A stretch of DNA of 64,000 nucleotides from Isoetes taiwanensis (taxonomy: Eukaryota > Streptophyta > Lycopodiopsida > Isoetales > Isoetaceae), in NCBI GenBank assembly GCA_021234155.1, contig JAJEKV010000032.1, forward strand, positions 10,856,099 through 10,920,098, in the 5' to 3' direction. Below are positions 21,460-33,565 of the stretch, in pieces; the first letter of the stretch is position 1, and each line of letters opens with the position of its first letter. The translations under genes were made by a program, and so were the position numbers. Under the pieces are notes generated by a model. It had not been told where the DNA came from. It saw only the letters and a program-made list of their open reading frames with translations, and made no database searches.

Positions 21460-22568
21460 GTGCAGTTTAGGGTTATTTCTTGAGGAGTCCAAAGTTATAT
21501 TTTTAACTAGGTTGCCCCGAAGTTTTTTGTGGATGGTTTTGTAGCATATAATTCAATGATATATTCTGTTTTTGAGAATACACAATTTTGAATGGAACAA
21601 AATATTGCTTTTATTGAATCTCTTGGGAATGGCTTTCTGGAATATCACATGATATCTTCTAGGAAATACAGAATCCTTGTAGTTACCCAGGGCTTTAAAT
21701 TTCATTTTCTGCTTTTGAGCACTAGATTGCAGACGTAGTCTTTTAGGTAGACCAATTTTGGATCTGTTATACTAGAAAATCAGTGGCCCATTCAGAGTAT
21801 GCAATCCTTTTAGGTAGCTGGGGCACTTCAAACGCACACAAGAAGTATTTGCAAATGGATTAAGTCTCTGGAAGAACACAGGCTTGGAAATTCTCATTTT
21901 GAAACTCATTTGTTCCAAATGAAAATGGTCTTTGCTGAAGAACATCAGTAAGAGCACTAAGATTTTAAAATTTGAAATTTTTTGAAATGCTATTTTTCCT
22001 TGAAGAAAGAAACATTAGCTAGTAGCTATTTCTTATCTCTACAAAGAAAATAAATGCAGAATAGAAGTTGATAAAACGAGAAATGCATTAGATAGTGCAA
22101 TCTCTAGCTCATGGTGTGGAGTTTTGAACGTATCGAGTCATTTGAAATTGTTTTATAAAGACACTTTTTAAAGAGCAACTTAAACATGACATGTTCAATG
22201 TGCAACTTATATGTTCAATTTTCTTTCACCAAGTTATAAGGAACCAGATATCTAGTGCTCTATCCTTATTGTTTTTTTTGGATCATTGGATCCAAGCATA
22301 GTTCCATGAATATGCCAAATGAAAGGGCGTGGAATTTACACATCAGCCCCACTTTTAAGTTTGCGCATCCCATATGCCTAAATATGTATATACATACACG
22401 GTATACTTGAATCCATACACATAAAAAATGAATAAACTACCATTGTGCATTCATAAAACACAGATAACAACAAATGAGAGAAGAACAAATAAAAAGAAAT
22501 GAGAGTGAAGAGGTGCCATTCAATGAAAATGTGACATAGCTTAAACAGAACTGCATTTTCACCAGAAG
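21460..22568. other. 3' flank of eL14, no further gene
   Basis: AT-rich sequence that includes the presumed 3' untranslated region. No coding region or repeat with clear borders was seen. Confidence 0.4.
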
Positions 22569-23177
22569 TTGGAGTCTTCTTCTGAGTCCGAACCTCCCAA
22601 CCACCGAAGAAGACTCCGAACCTCCCAACCACCTAATGCTTTGACATTGCAAACTGCCCTGGATTCTAGAGCTTTCAAACTGCAAACTTCGAAGGCTTGT
22701 ATTCATAAAGCAGGTTTACATAGAAGCCCCAAGAAGCAGCCTGAGAAAAGACCTGTTTGCAACAACAGACAGTTAAAGCATGTCTGCATCTGGCCGCCCG
22801 GCATGGGCCGCCCTTTCTACTTCTCAGCCCTTCTCGCCAACTTCGCCCTTCTTCGCCCTTCTCGCCCCACCTCAGAAATAGAGCTCCTCGCCCTTCCTCG
22901 CCCTGCCTTGCCCCACCTCAGAAATAGAGCTCCTCTGCATCCGGCTTCCTCTGCATCCATGAGCTCCTCTGCTTCAGACACATGGAAGGGAGGATCAGTC
23001 GCCCGACATGCTCGGACGATGCATGCCACGACTCTGCAACAGACGACCATCAAAGAGAGCCTACGCTATTTTTTTCAAAACCCTAACCCCTATTTCTCGC
23101 GCAACCATTACCAAAATCATACTCAAGAGAAAATTTGCCAACCTTACCAATCAATTGCATTAACATTCCTAGAATGA
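22569..23177 (+). other. open frame of 202 codons, probably not a gene
   Basis: An uninterrupted frame runs here, but the product has no known domain. Its middle reflects a duplicated DNA unit (CCCCACCTCAGAAATAGAGC at about 22865 and 22912) inside a TTCGCCC/TCGCCC-rich stretch. Composition is Ser/Pro/Arg-rich, as expected from repeat-driven openness. No homologue is recognised. Confidence 0.25.
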
Positions 23178-24825
23178 AGTACTGTTTTAAGACATGTAGA
23201 TGGTGGGTCTATTTGACATGTAAATGATTACAATGGAGCATTTCATGCATGGATGGAGAGACAGGTCCTTACCTAGATGCTTCATATCTTTCCAATCAAC
23301 ATTTCTACCATTCATGGGCAAGGCGAATGCTCGAGAAAGTATGTAGATACCCAACAGTCCACAAAACTTTTCGTTGTACGCGATTCTAGTTCTTCACAAA
23401 GCCTTTGTTGTACACTATTATGTACCATTCTTTCAAACTAACATGCACAAGTATCCTTATCCTCTTTAGTCCATACCACATACTTCCTATTTGATCCATG
23501 AAGAGGTCATTTCCGTAATTGTAACGCCCATGCGCATGTGAAATTGTTGCTATCTTGTCTATTGTAGAGTCTATAATAAGGCCACAAGGGTGGATTGCCC
23601 CTATTGAAGGGGCAAAATGTTAGTTAAGAAGTTGGTTTTGATATATCCTTGGCATATCTAGCAGTTGTGATTGCTTAGTGGTTTTTCGGTGATTTTCTTC
23701 GGAAAAAGAGTTTTGTAAAAAATTTCCAACCAAAAATTTATAAGGTTTATTATTTTCTAGTTCAACATGTTAGTAAACAAGATCCATGTGCCTAATTCAA
23801 TATCATAGAACTCGACTTCCTAAATGTAGGCATGCCATCCCCACCATCTCTAGCAAAAATTCGGTTGCCTAGTATGAGCACACCTTGTCCATCTCTTTTT
23901 CATAGGTTTATCTAAACATATATAATTCTTTTAGGCTAAATTCAATTCCTTTGTGCTTTATCATTTTGCGACACGTAGTTTGCTTTTTCTTGAGTACAAA
24001 ACTATGGGAACTTTATCGGTAACGTTTTTCTGTATGTTCTTGGCATCAACATGAAAAGTGGGCCGCTGTTTTTGTATGAATATCAAGTATGTAATGCTAT
24101 GATGTGCTACAATCCAGAATGAAAAGTTTGAAACCAATTCCATGAACAACAAAGTTTACAAGTTACAACAAAGTTAACATTTACAACACAAGTTTCAAAT
24201 AGTAACTTCCAGACAATTTTAACACCAAAGAAGCTTTATCATAGAAGTTTTACAAAACTTTAACATTGAAGAAGTTACTATCTGGTTGGCAATGTCACAG
24301 TATTCATCACAACATTAAAGAACTAAGCTTTGCAATAAGAAAATTTTAACTAACTTGATTTGATCTTCGCCTTTGATTTGCATTCCGACCTGCATCCGAG
24401 AAAAAATAGAAAGAAAACATCAAGAAACCATTAAAAAGGAAAAGAAAGGGGATACACATCCATTATAGCAGCTGCATTTAGACCAGAATGCACAATAGCT
24501 TAACATCTACAATGTTAAAATCCAGATAGAAGGTACTCTTGCTGCAATAGAGATTTGAACTCGAATCCAAGCTAGAAAATGCCTTAAGAATTCCATTTGC
24601 ACCTCCATTTGCCTAAACTTTGTTAAAAGTACAGGAAAGTTATATAAATTTCAAAATACTACATGCATTAGGAAATCCATCAAGGTTGGGTGCCTTGAAC
24701 ACACATATGTGAAGAAACGGTCCAAAAGAGAAAATGAGCTACAAAAAACGAAGGCGACAAAGCACAAAATCAATTAATGCCTTCTTGTGCCATACTTAGG
24801 CTTGACAAAAGCAAAAAGAAGAGGA
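23178..24825. other. no gene recognised
   Basis: AT-rich sequence; several short A/T-rich direct repeats near 24150-24330 (ACAAAGTTTACAAGTTACAA-like) but no coding signal. Confidence 0.4.
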
Positions 24826-24922
24826 GGTTAGCCTCCTCCTCAAAGGGATTATGCAAAATAACCCTCAAGGCCAGCATGCTGAGAGGGTTATTTTGCATGA
24901 TCACTGAGAGGAGGAGGTTGAC
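24826..24922. repeat. imperfect hairpin, 41-nt arms
   Basis: The arms are 24826-24866 and 24882-24922 with a 15-nt loop. The inner 20 nt pair with one mismatch (GATTATGCAAAATAACCCTC against GAGGGTTATTTTGCATGATC). The outer part pairs through CCTCCTCCT blocks. Confidence 0.75.
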
Positions 24923-26475
24923 CTGCCTTAACCACTTGTCCGAGCAGGTTAAATCAAATTGAGGCATGCTAATTGGTGCCGAAACAGTGGTGCAGATGGG
25001 GAAGATGAGGTGTAGATGGATCTTTCATATTTCATCAGAGAGTATATATTATCAAACAGAATACAAAGAATCATGTCAAAAAATCTGCCTTATTCTGCTA
25101 TACCAGGAATTCCCTCTGATGTTCGTCGTCATACAGCTGGCCACTAAACTTGGCCCCAAAAAATTTTGAAAATATGGCTACTATAACTAAGCTTACTGGT
25201 GCAGCAAAAGCGGTGCTTCGACAAAAAATGAACAGAGGATTCGGCCCTAAGACCTTTGTTTAATACAGAAAAATAGTCAGATTCACAGTAATTAGCTAAA
25301 TGTTCTATAAAAAAGAATATTCCAAAAGCTATGCATTATAACCTCATTTTGATCGGACGATGGGCAGCGGCTGGATCTGGTTAACCTACAAGAACATGTG
25401 GCTACGGAGTAGGGGGCTGTAATTTCATTAGTACCAAAGTCGCAGCTCCTGTGTAGACCTTGCCAAAGATCATGCAAGACCGAAATCTGTGTAGTATTTC
25501 TTCAATTCAGCCAAGTTGGAGCTGAATCTAGCTAAAGAAGAACCCTAAACTGCAGCAGCTTGGAGCCATTATTGAGGCAACCAAAATATACACGCTTTTT
25601 ATCTTTCTTAAATGTGTCTACTGACATGGTTTATACAAGACACGAAAGGTAGGCAAGGAAATTTCAAGAATTCTAACGTCGAGTCCTTTGCCCTATTTGT
25701 TTATATGTGAGCTTTTATTTATCTAGCTTTCAACCTCTGTGTCCAATCTATTTCCCAAACATCTCAATAATTCAATTTTAAGTATTTGGATGCATTCTTT
25801 TTCCGATTGATTCAACGGAGAGCACTTTTTTTGTGTGATTTCTGATCTCTAGTAGAAGCATTCAGAGCCTTTAAGTAGATATTTTTTGTCTGATTATAGA
25901 GCCTAATTCAGTTTAAAACAAGTTTTGAGCTTTTGGGAGAACTTCTTCTGATGATTCCGAGTATGTGGCCTTATTTAAAGAGGAATATATGAGTTGAATT
26001 TTTGTCTGATACTTTACGTGCAGAGATAAAAGATGTAGAGAAGACTAGGACTTTCGCTGAAAAGCATAGACAAAAATCAACAACGAAGTGTACTTTTAGT
26101 GTCTCGGAAAAGAATTGGTCACTATATTCTTGAATTGGAGTATTTTTTGTACTGTAATGTGCATGGCAAAGTGTCTCCCTGTAAGCCTTCATGTGTTAAT
26201 TGAACAATTCAATGCAATTTCATGGGGATGGACGCATCTATATAAAATGTCAATTTATCCCCTTTTATACAATTGACCAACTATTATGCAGAATTCTTTC
26301 TTAATAACATTTTTTCGTTGTGAGAGAGATAAATATTCAGCCAACTGCTTATATCATGGTGGTGTGACCACAACCCTAAAGATAATCATATTAGAAAATT
26401 CATCATTGATTCCTATATGCAGTTTGCCATTCAATATACGAGACAAGGGATCTGGTATGGTGTGCGCACACAAGG
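24923..26475. other. no gene recognised
   Basis: Short frames only. No family, tandem repeat or element end recognised. Confidence 0.4.
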
Positions 26476-26499
26476 TTAATACACAATCTTAAAATTGAG

Positions 26500-26862
26500 T
26501 TCTTGTGAATGTTCAATATCCGTTTTCATACTTGGCATATAATACACAGAAGCCACATATTCATAAGTCTTAGAGAAACCGAGATGTGCAACATATGATT
26601 TCTCATGTACTTCCCTAAATATACGAGGAGGAGATGGTTTACAATTAGATACACATAAAAGATTCCTAAAATAAAGAAGATTCCCTTGAGAAGAATAATC
26701 CTTATAGAGAGAAATCTCAGCTTGATTCCTTTCTTTTCTAGTCAAGCTAGAGAAAGGATGCTTAAATTCTTGATCGTGCTTATAAAGTGGTGGAAACTGG
26801 CTAGCAAAGGTAGCAATTATCACTAAAATTGCATTGGCATGAGATCTCCGACTTGAATGCAT
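26500..26862 (-). mobile_element. Ty3/gypsy-type retrotransposon fragment (integrase zinc-binding region)
   Basis: The minus strand reads LLYFRNLLCV, then REVHEKSYVAHLGFSKTYEY and YYMPSMKTDIE. This is the His-His part of the integrase N-terminal H2C2 region of gypsy polyproteins (normally EAHxxxxxGHxGxxKT then YYWPxM). It is an isolated piece with no reverse transcriptase nearby. Confidence 0.65.
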
Positions 26863-26869
26863 CTGTCAC

Positions 26870-27657
26870 TACACTCTTACTAACAGGAATATAAATGCCA
26901 AAAAAAAAAAATGGCTTCAAATCAGCGTTTCTGAAATTACGTACGACATTCGAGAGAAAAACGATTCCTTATAGGTGATAAGGATCTCATAGATATACAT
27001 AAAGTTATATGGAGTGCATTTTCTGACACTAGTTTAAATCATAAGCATCGATCGTATAGATGCGTAATCCCCATGAATCCAAGAATATAGTACCTTTCTC
27101 AGTACAAAAGGTGTCCAAGAAGACAACTTTTAAACATGGAGTAACAAATATTGGGTAGCCTTCCTTACCCCCTCCCCTTTCAAAATAGAAAAATGGCCAC
27201 GTTGGTGCTTAAAATACCTATGGCAGATACAGAGCTATTCTAATTTGCTTCTAATCCGATGAAGAACATGTAAGGAAGGATTTTTTGGTGCAGGGACTCG
27301 ATTTTGCAGGTTTCATGAGGGTGCAGGGGGAGCCGATTAAAAAGCGGGAAACGGATTTTAGGGTGCTTGGTTCCCCCTTTGGGTTGATTCATTCCCTTTT
27401 ATTTTTTAGTTACAATGTAGTTTCTGGTTAAGTCTAGGGGTTCAGGCTGAATCATTGCCTTTTTGGTCTGTAGATCCATGGGTTTCTGGTTGACTTGATG
27501 GGTTCTGGTTGAATCCATCATTTGAAACGTTCGTGAGCCAAGAAAAATCGTTGCTGATGTGTTATATTATGTATATGTGGAAAGGGGGTGGGGAAGGGAG
27601 GGTAAGGAAGGTCTCCCCAAGTATTACCTCTTTCATACCGTGAAGAAGTGCTCCTAC
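26870..27657. other. no gene recognised
   Basis: No coding region or repeat structure recognised apart from a TGGTTGA/GGGTTCTGGTT-type short repeat near 27430-27510. Confidence 0.35.
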
Positions 27658-28194
27658 AATCCCATCGATCCGAGACATCGGATCGCCATTCTAGAATGGG
27701 ACGAGCATGCATGTTTTGCATGCATGCGGGCGGCGCATGCTCGTTCTGGTTGGGAGTTCGCTATTTTAGGCGTTTACGCCCGACTTCTCATCGGGCTTCC
27801 TCTTCTCTCTCGGCCAGTACCTTATTCTCTTTGAATTGTTTCGAGGCGGGGGAGGGGCTTCTTCACACTTGGGTTTGGCTAATTGGCGTTTTTTTCATGC
27901 TGTCCTTTCTCGGCCTTTAGCCTTCATCCTGTGACCTTCGTCCTCGATCCTAGTTGTTAAGGAAGTCCTTTGGTATTCGGGCGGTTTGTTGGTTTCATGC
28001 GAGTCCCATTCTAGAATCCCATCGATCCGAGACATCGGATCGCCATTCTAGAATGGGGCGAGCATGCATGTTTTGCATGCATGCGGCGCATGCTCGTTAC
28101 GGTTGGGAGTTCGCTATTTTAGGCGCGTTTACGCTTCGACTTCTCATCGGGCGCTTCCTCTTCTCTCTCGGCAGCATTACCTTATTCTCTTTGA
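27658..28194. repeat. two direct copies of a 180-bp unit, 357 bp apart
   Basis: Copies 27658-27836 and 28015-28194 begin AATCCCATCGATCCGAGACA and end in CTTATTCTCTTTGAA. They differ by a few short insertions such as an extra CG. Each contains a self-complementary GAGCATGCATG-TTTTG-CATGCATGC and an extra GCGCATGCTCG. Confidence 0.85.
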
Positions 28195-28394
28195 ACCCAC
28201 CCTCCCCCCTCTTTGTTATTGTATTTTTATCGCGTGGCACGCGCGTAATCAGCCCCTCCACTCTGGGAGGTTTGTTTTGTCTTGTTGTTTTGTTGGTGAT
28301 GTGCAGGTACAGGTTAGCGAGCGGCATCTGTTTCGACTTTTCCATTCGTGGGTTTTGGGAGCGATTTTTATACCTTACGTTTGTCCAAGCCCCT

Positions 28395-28475
28395 TGCCGA
28401 AGGCTTATCACTAGGGTTTTTCCTCGAAAACCCGAAAGGGCGGGGTTTTTTAATCCCGGTGATAAGCTTTCGGCA
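28395..28475. repeat. hairpin with 17-nt arms
   Basis: TGCCGAAGGCTTATCAC (28395-28411) pairs with GTGATAAGCTTTCGGCA (28459-28475) with one mismatch. The 47-nt loop holds a G-rich and C-rich pair of short stretches. Confidence 0.75.
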
Positions 28476-28968
28476 GGTACACTAGCCCAGTCTCTATTAG
28501 CATTGTATTTTGTTGGGGTCCAAATGATATAATTGGATTTTCCCTTTATTTTTTATGGGTAGTCCGCATGTGTGTGGCTACCCACTATCCACCATTGTAG
28601 AAAATCTGCTGAGATGAATGAGAAGCAAGTCTAAGTCTAGAATTGTCATGTGCGCCAATCTAGACCTTCCACAGTCATCTTGGGGAATATCCTCGAATTT
28701 CCTAACCACTAGAACACCTAAATAAAAGCAACTTCAAGTTCTAATAGCTTACCACTAAGAAGCCAACAGTATGGTGCAAAAGCATACCTTTCAAAGGACA
28801 CTTCTCCTCGTTGAGGAAATAATTGCATCTAACTGCACCCAAAACCAAAATGTATAATAGAAAGACTCAAACTTGCACAACGTCTTAAATAACTGACTAC
28901 GAAATATATTGTGAAAGTAAGAGGATTGAGAGCTTCGTATGCGTTGAGAAATGAGGCTCTTTTGATTA
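28476..28968. other. no gene recognised
   Basis: No coding region or repeat identified. Confidence 0.35.
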
Positions 28969-29041
28969 GGTGCACGACTAGAGATCAAACCCAAGACCTC
29001 TTGCTTGCAAGCCAAGTACTCTACCACTGAGCTACTAGACC
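28969..29041 (-). mobile_element. tRNA-Ala-like sequence (SINE head or pseudo-tRNA)
   Basis: The minus strand gives a 73-nt segment with TAGCTCAGTGGTAGAGT (D-arm and A box), an anticodon loop CTTGCAA (anticodon TGC, Ala) and GGTTTGATCTC (a diverged B box). The acceptor and T stems pair poorly, so it is not a normal tRNA gene. Confidence 0.6.
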
Positions 29042-30991
29042 TTTGATGGGCTTCTGTCACTCTTTCACTGAGACATTCTTCATGTGTGTCTAGAGTCATT
29101 CTTCATGTGTGCCCATTACACATACTCCAACATTCCAACACTATGGAGTGCTATCAGGCTACTTTCCGTTTGGCCATTGTGGCAAGAACAAAAACAGTAG
29201 TTCCTAATGTTCCCACTGCAAGATTAGGATGAGCATGAAGCTCTGGGTTAAAAATCCAAGAAAAATATGTTGCTTTCGTCAATGAGTCATGGTGCCAGCC
29301 ACTAGAGCACATGGAAAACAGAACTAGTTGAAAGCACTTTTACTTTGCCTAGAACCTTATGGTTTGGACACATGTTCATGTCAACAAGGACTCCCTGGTC
29401 ACATGTTCATGTCAACAGGGAATCGTTGTTGACAGTAACGTTTTTCCTTTTTTCTTCCGCAAACCCTAGTGCTGAATGAGCTAAGATAGTATATGCCCCG
29501 CACATTCTATTTGGAAGGTTGAGATTTGAGGAGAAGAATTGAGGGCTGCGCCTTAAGAACCGCTGAGCAATGTCAGTCCCTATTGGCATCCACCATCCAC
29601 CATCAACTGTAATCTTTGAGCAATTGAGACGAGTCAATGTCTGCAGGGTTGAGGCTCGCTTTTGCTTCAGATGATGTTGTAGATCTTGGTTTCTTGTTAT
29701 CGTCTACGTTTGCTGCAACATCTCAAACGACAGAACTATGGCTGCCGTTCTTCAAAGCATGCAGAAGCCGTTCTTGGGATGCCGGGTTCACTGCAGCGAC
29801 CTGTCAGGTCCAGCTTATATTTTTTCTTTCGATTTATTGCATCCTTTGCTTTCCCTGCCTTATTTTATCGCTTAATTTTCCGCTGTAGATGGCCCAGGTT
29901 CTGTTCACACTGCCATACAGATGGGTCTTGTATCAGGCATCGCATTCCATCTTCTTTTATGGATTCATCTGCTGTTGAAGTTCCTACATAATTGTCTGGC
30001 TTTATGCAGACTATTGGCACAGAAAAGAGGCAATTGGAAAGATCAGTTTTAAGAATCATCATCTCCAGGCATTTTAAAGCATTGTTAGCTTAATATCAGG
30101 TGCATGAAATTTTCTATGATTGTTACAATCTTTGAGATTCTAGATAGACTCCTAGGACACCTTGAAGAATAGCAACCCTGAGCTTCAGCGGGATGTTTTT
30201 GTTATTGACAGTAACGATTCAAATATTTGCTTGTGCCTGGTATGCCAGAACGCATTATCTTAGAATCTCCAAAAATAAATTTCATAAACATCTCAGGTGT
30301 GTATCATTGTGTTGCAACAGTGCTTATTATATCAATGATAACCTGGATAAAAAACATGGACCTTGATACTTAGAAGATGGTTGCATAATCTTCATGACTA
30401 TGTATGTACTAATTGGTATATGCCTCTTGCTTCCACGTTGTATGGACAGATTTCTTTGCATCCCCCTCAATTTTACACCCCCTCCAATTTTACAATGTAT
30501 CTTTGTAGCTTAGTTAGCAATTGATAATGGACCTTCTTCTTAACAGAATACACATAGGTCCAAAAGCTAATAAAACCCCAATTTAACAGCTTTTTGGCAT
30601 ATATAATTTCCAACCTTAGAAAACCTGGGACTTTAGCTTTAGTTTCCACATTATGCCTTTAATCAATGATGTAAATAGTATGCTAAAATTTTCGTATTTG
30701 AAGGTGGGTAGCGTGCATTTTGGCACAATTGGGTAATTTATCTCATCAAGCTAAATTCATTATCTTTGCGGATTCGATTCTGTATTAGGTCCAATTCCAT
30801 TGGACATAGGATGCCCTTCGGGCAACAATGCAACGACGTGGATTTTTCTTCAAATACCTTGGAAATGGCTGAATTCAAGGATTGTTAATGACTTATTCAA
30901 TTGCAAGAATGCACTGCACATAGGTATTGTATTCAACAACTCCTTATTCATCAAAATTTTTTGATCCTAAAATGGGTAATGTTTCAAAGAT
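29042..30991. other. no certain gene; possible decayed exons
   Basis: Plus-strand frames at 29637-29815 (ends at a CAG/GT donor) and 29887-30050 (follows a CTGTAG acceptor; reads DGPGSVHTAIQMGLVSGIAF then a hydrophobic stretch) could be exons of an unknown membrane protein. I recognise no family and cannot join them with certainty. Confidence 0.25.
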
Positions 30992-33565
30992 ATGAACAGA
31001 CTTTCTAAAGAAGGATGGCAAGAAAAGGCACTCAAAACAGTGGAAGCTATGCAACAGAAAGGTAGCCTTTTAACTAGGAATGATGCATATTGTCTACTGA
31101 AAGATTGTGAGAAAGGAAAACAGTTGGAATATGGGAAGCGAGTGCAGTTCTTAATGTCTCATAATGGACTAGATTCAATTGCTGTTTTGGGGGACCATCT
31201 CATTCGGCTTTTTGGCTATCATGAAATCTTGCATGAGGCTAATAGAGTTTTTCATAAAATCACAGAGCCTAATGCACATACATGGGCTGCAGTTATTTTG
31301 GCAAATGCTAAGCTAGGTCAAGGGGGAACAGCCCTGCAGATTTATAATCAAAGCCTTATTTTTAATCAGCTAGGTGACAAGTATATCTATGTAGCAGTTT
31401 TAAAAGCATGCACAATGACGAAAGATATTATGGAGGGAAAGATTATCCATGTTCAGATGATTGAAAGGAATTTCGAATCCAATGTTGTTATCAACAATAT
31501 CTTGATTGATATGTATGCAAAATGTGGGTCCCTTGAGGAGGCTCAAAAAGTCTTCAACAGTTGGGTTGATCGAGATGTAGTGTCATGGAACACAATCATT
31601 GCAGCATATGTTCAACATGGTGAAAGTCATCTTGGTCTGGAGACCTTTATGAGTATGAATGAAGATGGCTTCAAGCCAGATGAAGTCACACTTTTGGCTA
31701 CTTTGAAAGCATGTGCAGGCACAGGGAAAGTAGAACAGGGAAGGGTCATCCATGATCAGGTAATTAGTCAAAACTTCCCATTTAATGTTGTCTTGGGAAG
31801 CACCCTAGTTGATATGTATGTTAAGTGCGGGAGCTTGGAGGAAGCAATTGACGTGTTTGAAAAGTTGCCTAATCGGAATATCGTATCATGGGGTACAATG
31901 ATTGCTGGATATGTTCAACATGGAAAAAGCTTTTTAGCTCTAACATGTTATGAGAACATGTTAGGTGAAAGCATACTAGAAAATGAAGTTATATTCTTGA
32001 ATGTTCTGAAAGCATGTGCATGTATAGGAGCAATAGAGCAGGGCAGATTGATCCATGAGAACATATTTGAGAGAAAATATCAATCAGATCTTGCGATAGG
32101 CTGTACCCTGGTTGACATGTATGTCAAATGTGGAAGTGTTCTTGAAGCCCAAGGAGTATTTGCGCAATTACCTATTGAAAGCGTGGTATTGTGGAATGCA
32201 ATGGTTGCAGGATATGTACAAAACTTTGAAACAGATCTAGCTTTGAAATGCTTTGAGGAGATGCAAATTGCAGGCTTAAGTCCAAATGAGGTTACGTTTT
32301 TGAGCATTTTAAAATCATGTGCTTATACGGGTGAATTAGAGCAAGGAAGGTTAATTCACAATGAGATACTAGAGAACATGTTGCAATCAGATCTAATTTT
32401 GGGGAACAGTTTGGTGGACATGTATGCAAAATGTGGAAGTCTTGAGGAGGCAGAATTGGTTTTTGGTGCCTTGCTTGGTCGTAGTGTGGTATCATGGGGT
32501 GCATTGATTGTTGGCTATTCCCAGCATGGGGAAGGAGCTCTATCGCTTGCATGCTTTGAAATGATGGAGGACGAAGGCATACAACCAAATGAAATAATAA
32601 TCTCAAGCATTTTGAAAGCATGTGCAAGCATTGGAGCAATGGAGTATGGACGACTCATCCATGAAAGGGTCATAAGAAACGGAATACAATCAGACATTGT
32701 TGTGGGGAACACCTTAGTCAGTATGTATGCCAAATGTGGGGGCCTTGAGGAGGCATGGAAAATCTTTTACTCTTTGCCGACCAGGACTCCGGTGTCATGG
32801 GGTGCAATAATTACAGGATATGCCCAGCATGGAGAAGGTATTCTGGCAATTGAGTGTTATGAGAGAATGCAACAAGATGGCGTTATGCCAAATGCTGTGA
32901 CTTGTTTGAGTATCTTGAAGGCCTGTGCTACATTAGGAGCTGTTGAACAGGGTAGGTTTGTGCATCAAGAGATTATAAAAATGGGAATTGAATCAGATAT
33001 CACCATGGGAAGCACTCTGGTTGATATGTATTCCAAATGTGGGAGCTTAAGTGAAGCATTTAGAGTCTTTAGTAAACTGCCAAAGCGAAATGCAGTATCT
33101 TGGAATTCCATAATCGCGGGATATGGCCAGCATGGAAATACCTTCATGGCTCTAAGATGTCTTGAGACAATGCAACAAGAAGGAATACAACCTGTTGAAG
33201 CATCCTTCAGCAGTATATTTATTGCATGCAGCCGTGCTGGCCTAGTAGATGAAGGCTGTTGGTATTTTTATTTACTGAGTGAATATAAAATTATACCTAG
33301 TGTATCTCATTGTACTTGCATGATTGACCTCCTTGCTCGTGCAGGATTGTTCAAAGAGGCAAAATATTTACTTGAGTCCACAATTCAAACTAATATATCA
33401 GGATGGATGGCTTTATTTGCTGCTTCAAAATTGCATGGGAATGTGCAATTAGGGAGGCATTGCTTTGATCAAATTACTAGTCTAGACTCCCACTTTGGTG
33501 CTGGGTATATTCTTGTGTCAAATATGTATGCGGATCTGTACAGGGTGGAAAATGATATCTATTAA
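30992..33565 (+). CDS. PLS-class pentatricopeptide repeat protein, E domain truncated
   Basis: A single 857-codon frame with no intron. About six and a half PLS modules of roughly 100 residues recur, each with a YVxxLKACA block, then MYxKCGSxEEAxxVF, then VSWxxxIAGYxQHG (for example residues 175-215, 276-317 and 377-417). The last 60 residues (WMALFAASKLHGNVQLGRHC, then GYILVSNMYAD) begin an E1 domain. The frame stops right after, at VENDIY, so the E2 and DYW parts are absent. PLS-class proteins bind organellar RNA; those with E/DYW act in C-to-U editing. Without DYW this one could need a partner, or it could be decayed. No clear organelle transit peptide is visible at this start, so an upstream exon or a different start is possible. 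Downstream sequence does not continue the E domain in any frame that I can see. Confidence 0.9.
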   Translation: MNRLSKEGWQEKALKTVEAMQQKGSLLTRNDAYCLLKDCEKGKQLEYGKRVQFLMSHNGLDSIAVLGDHLIRLFGYHEILHEANRVFHKITEPNAHTWAAVILANAKLGQGGTALQIYNQSLIFNQLGDKYIYVAVLKACTMTKDIMEGKIIHVQMIERNFESNVVINNILIDMYAKCGSLEEAQKVFNSWVDRDVVSWNTIIAAYVQHGESHLGLETFMSMNEDGFKPDEVTLLATLKACAGTGKVEQGRVIHDQVISQNFPFNVVLGSTLVDMYVKCGSLEEAIDVFEKLPNRNIVSWGTMIAGYVQHGKSFLALTCYENMLGESILENEVIFLNVLKACACIGAIEQGRLIHENIFERKYQSDLAIGCTLVDMYVKCGSVLEAQGVFAQLPIESVVLWNAMVAGYVQNFETDLALKCFEEMQIAGLSPNEVTFLSILKSCAYTGELEQGRLIHNEILENMLQSDLILGNSLVDMYAKCGSLEEAELVFGALLGRSVVSWGALIVGYSQHGEGALSLACFEMMEDEGIQPNEIIISSILKACASIGAMEYGRLIHERVIRNGIQSDIVVGNTLVSMYAKCGGLEEAWKIFYSLPTRTPVSWGAIITGYAQHGEGILAIECYERMQQDGVMPNAVTCLSILKACATLGAVEQGRFVHQEIIKMGIESDITMGSTLVDMYSKCGSLSEAFRVFSKLPKRNAVSWNSIIAGYGQHGNTFMALRCLETMQQEGIQPVEASFSSIFIACSRAGLVDEGCWYFYLLSEYKIIPSVSHCTCMIDLLARAGLFKEAKYLLESTIQTNISGWMALFAASKLHGNVQLGRHCFDQITSLDSHFGAGYILVSNMYADLYRVENDIY

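Noticed and set aside
28969-29041. Functional tRNA-Ala gene
   Set aside because: The acceptor and T stems do not pair, although the A box and anticodon loop are good.
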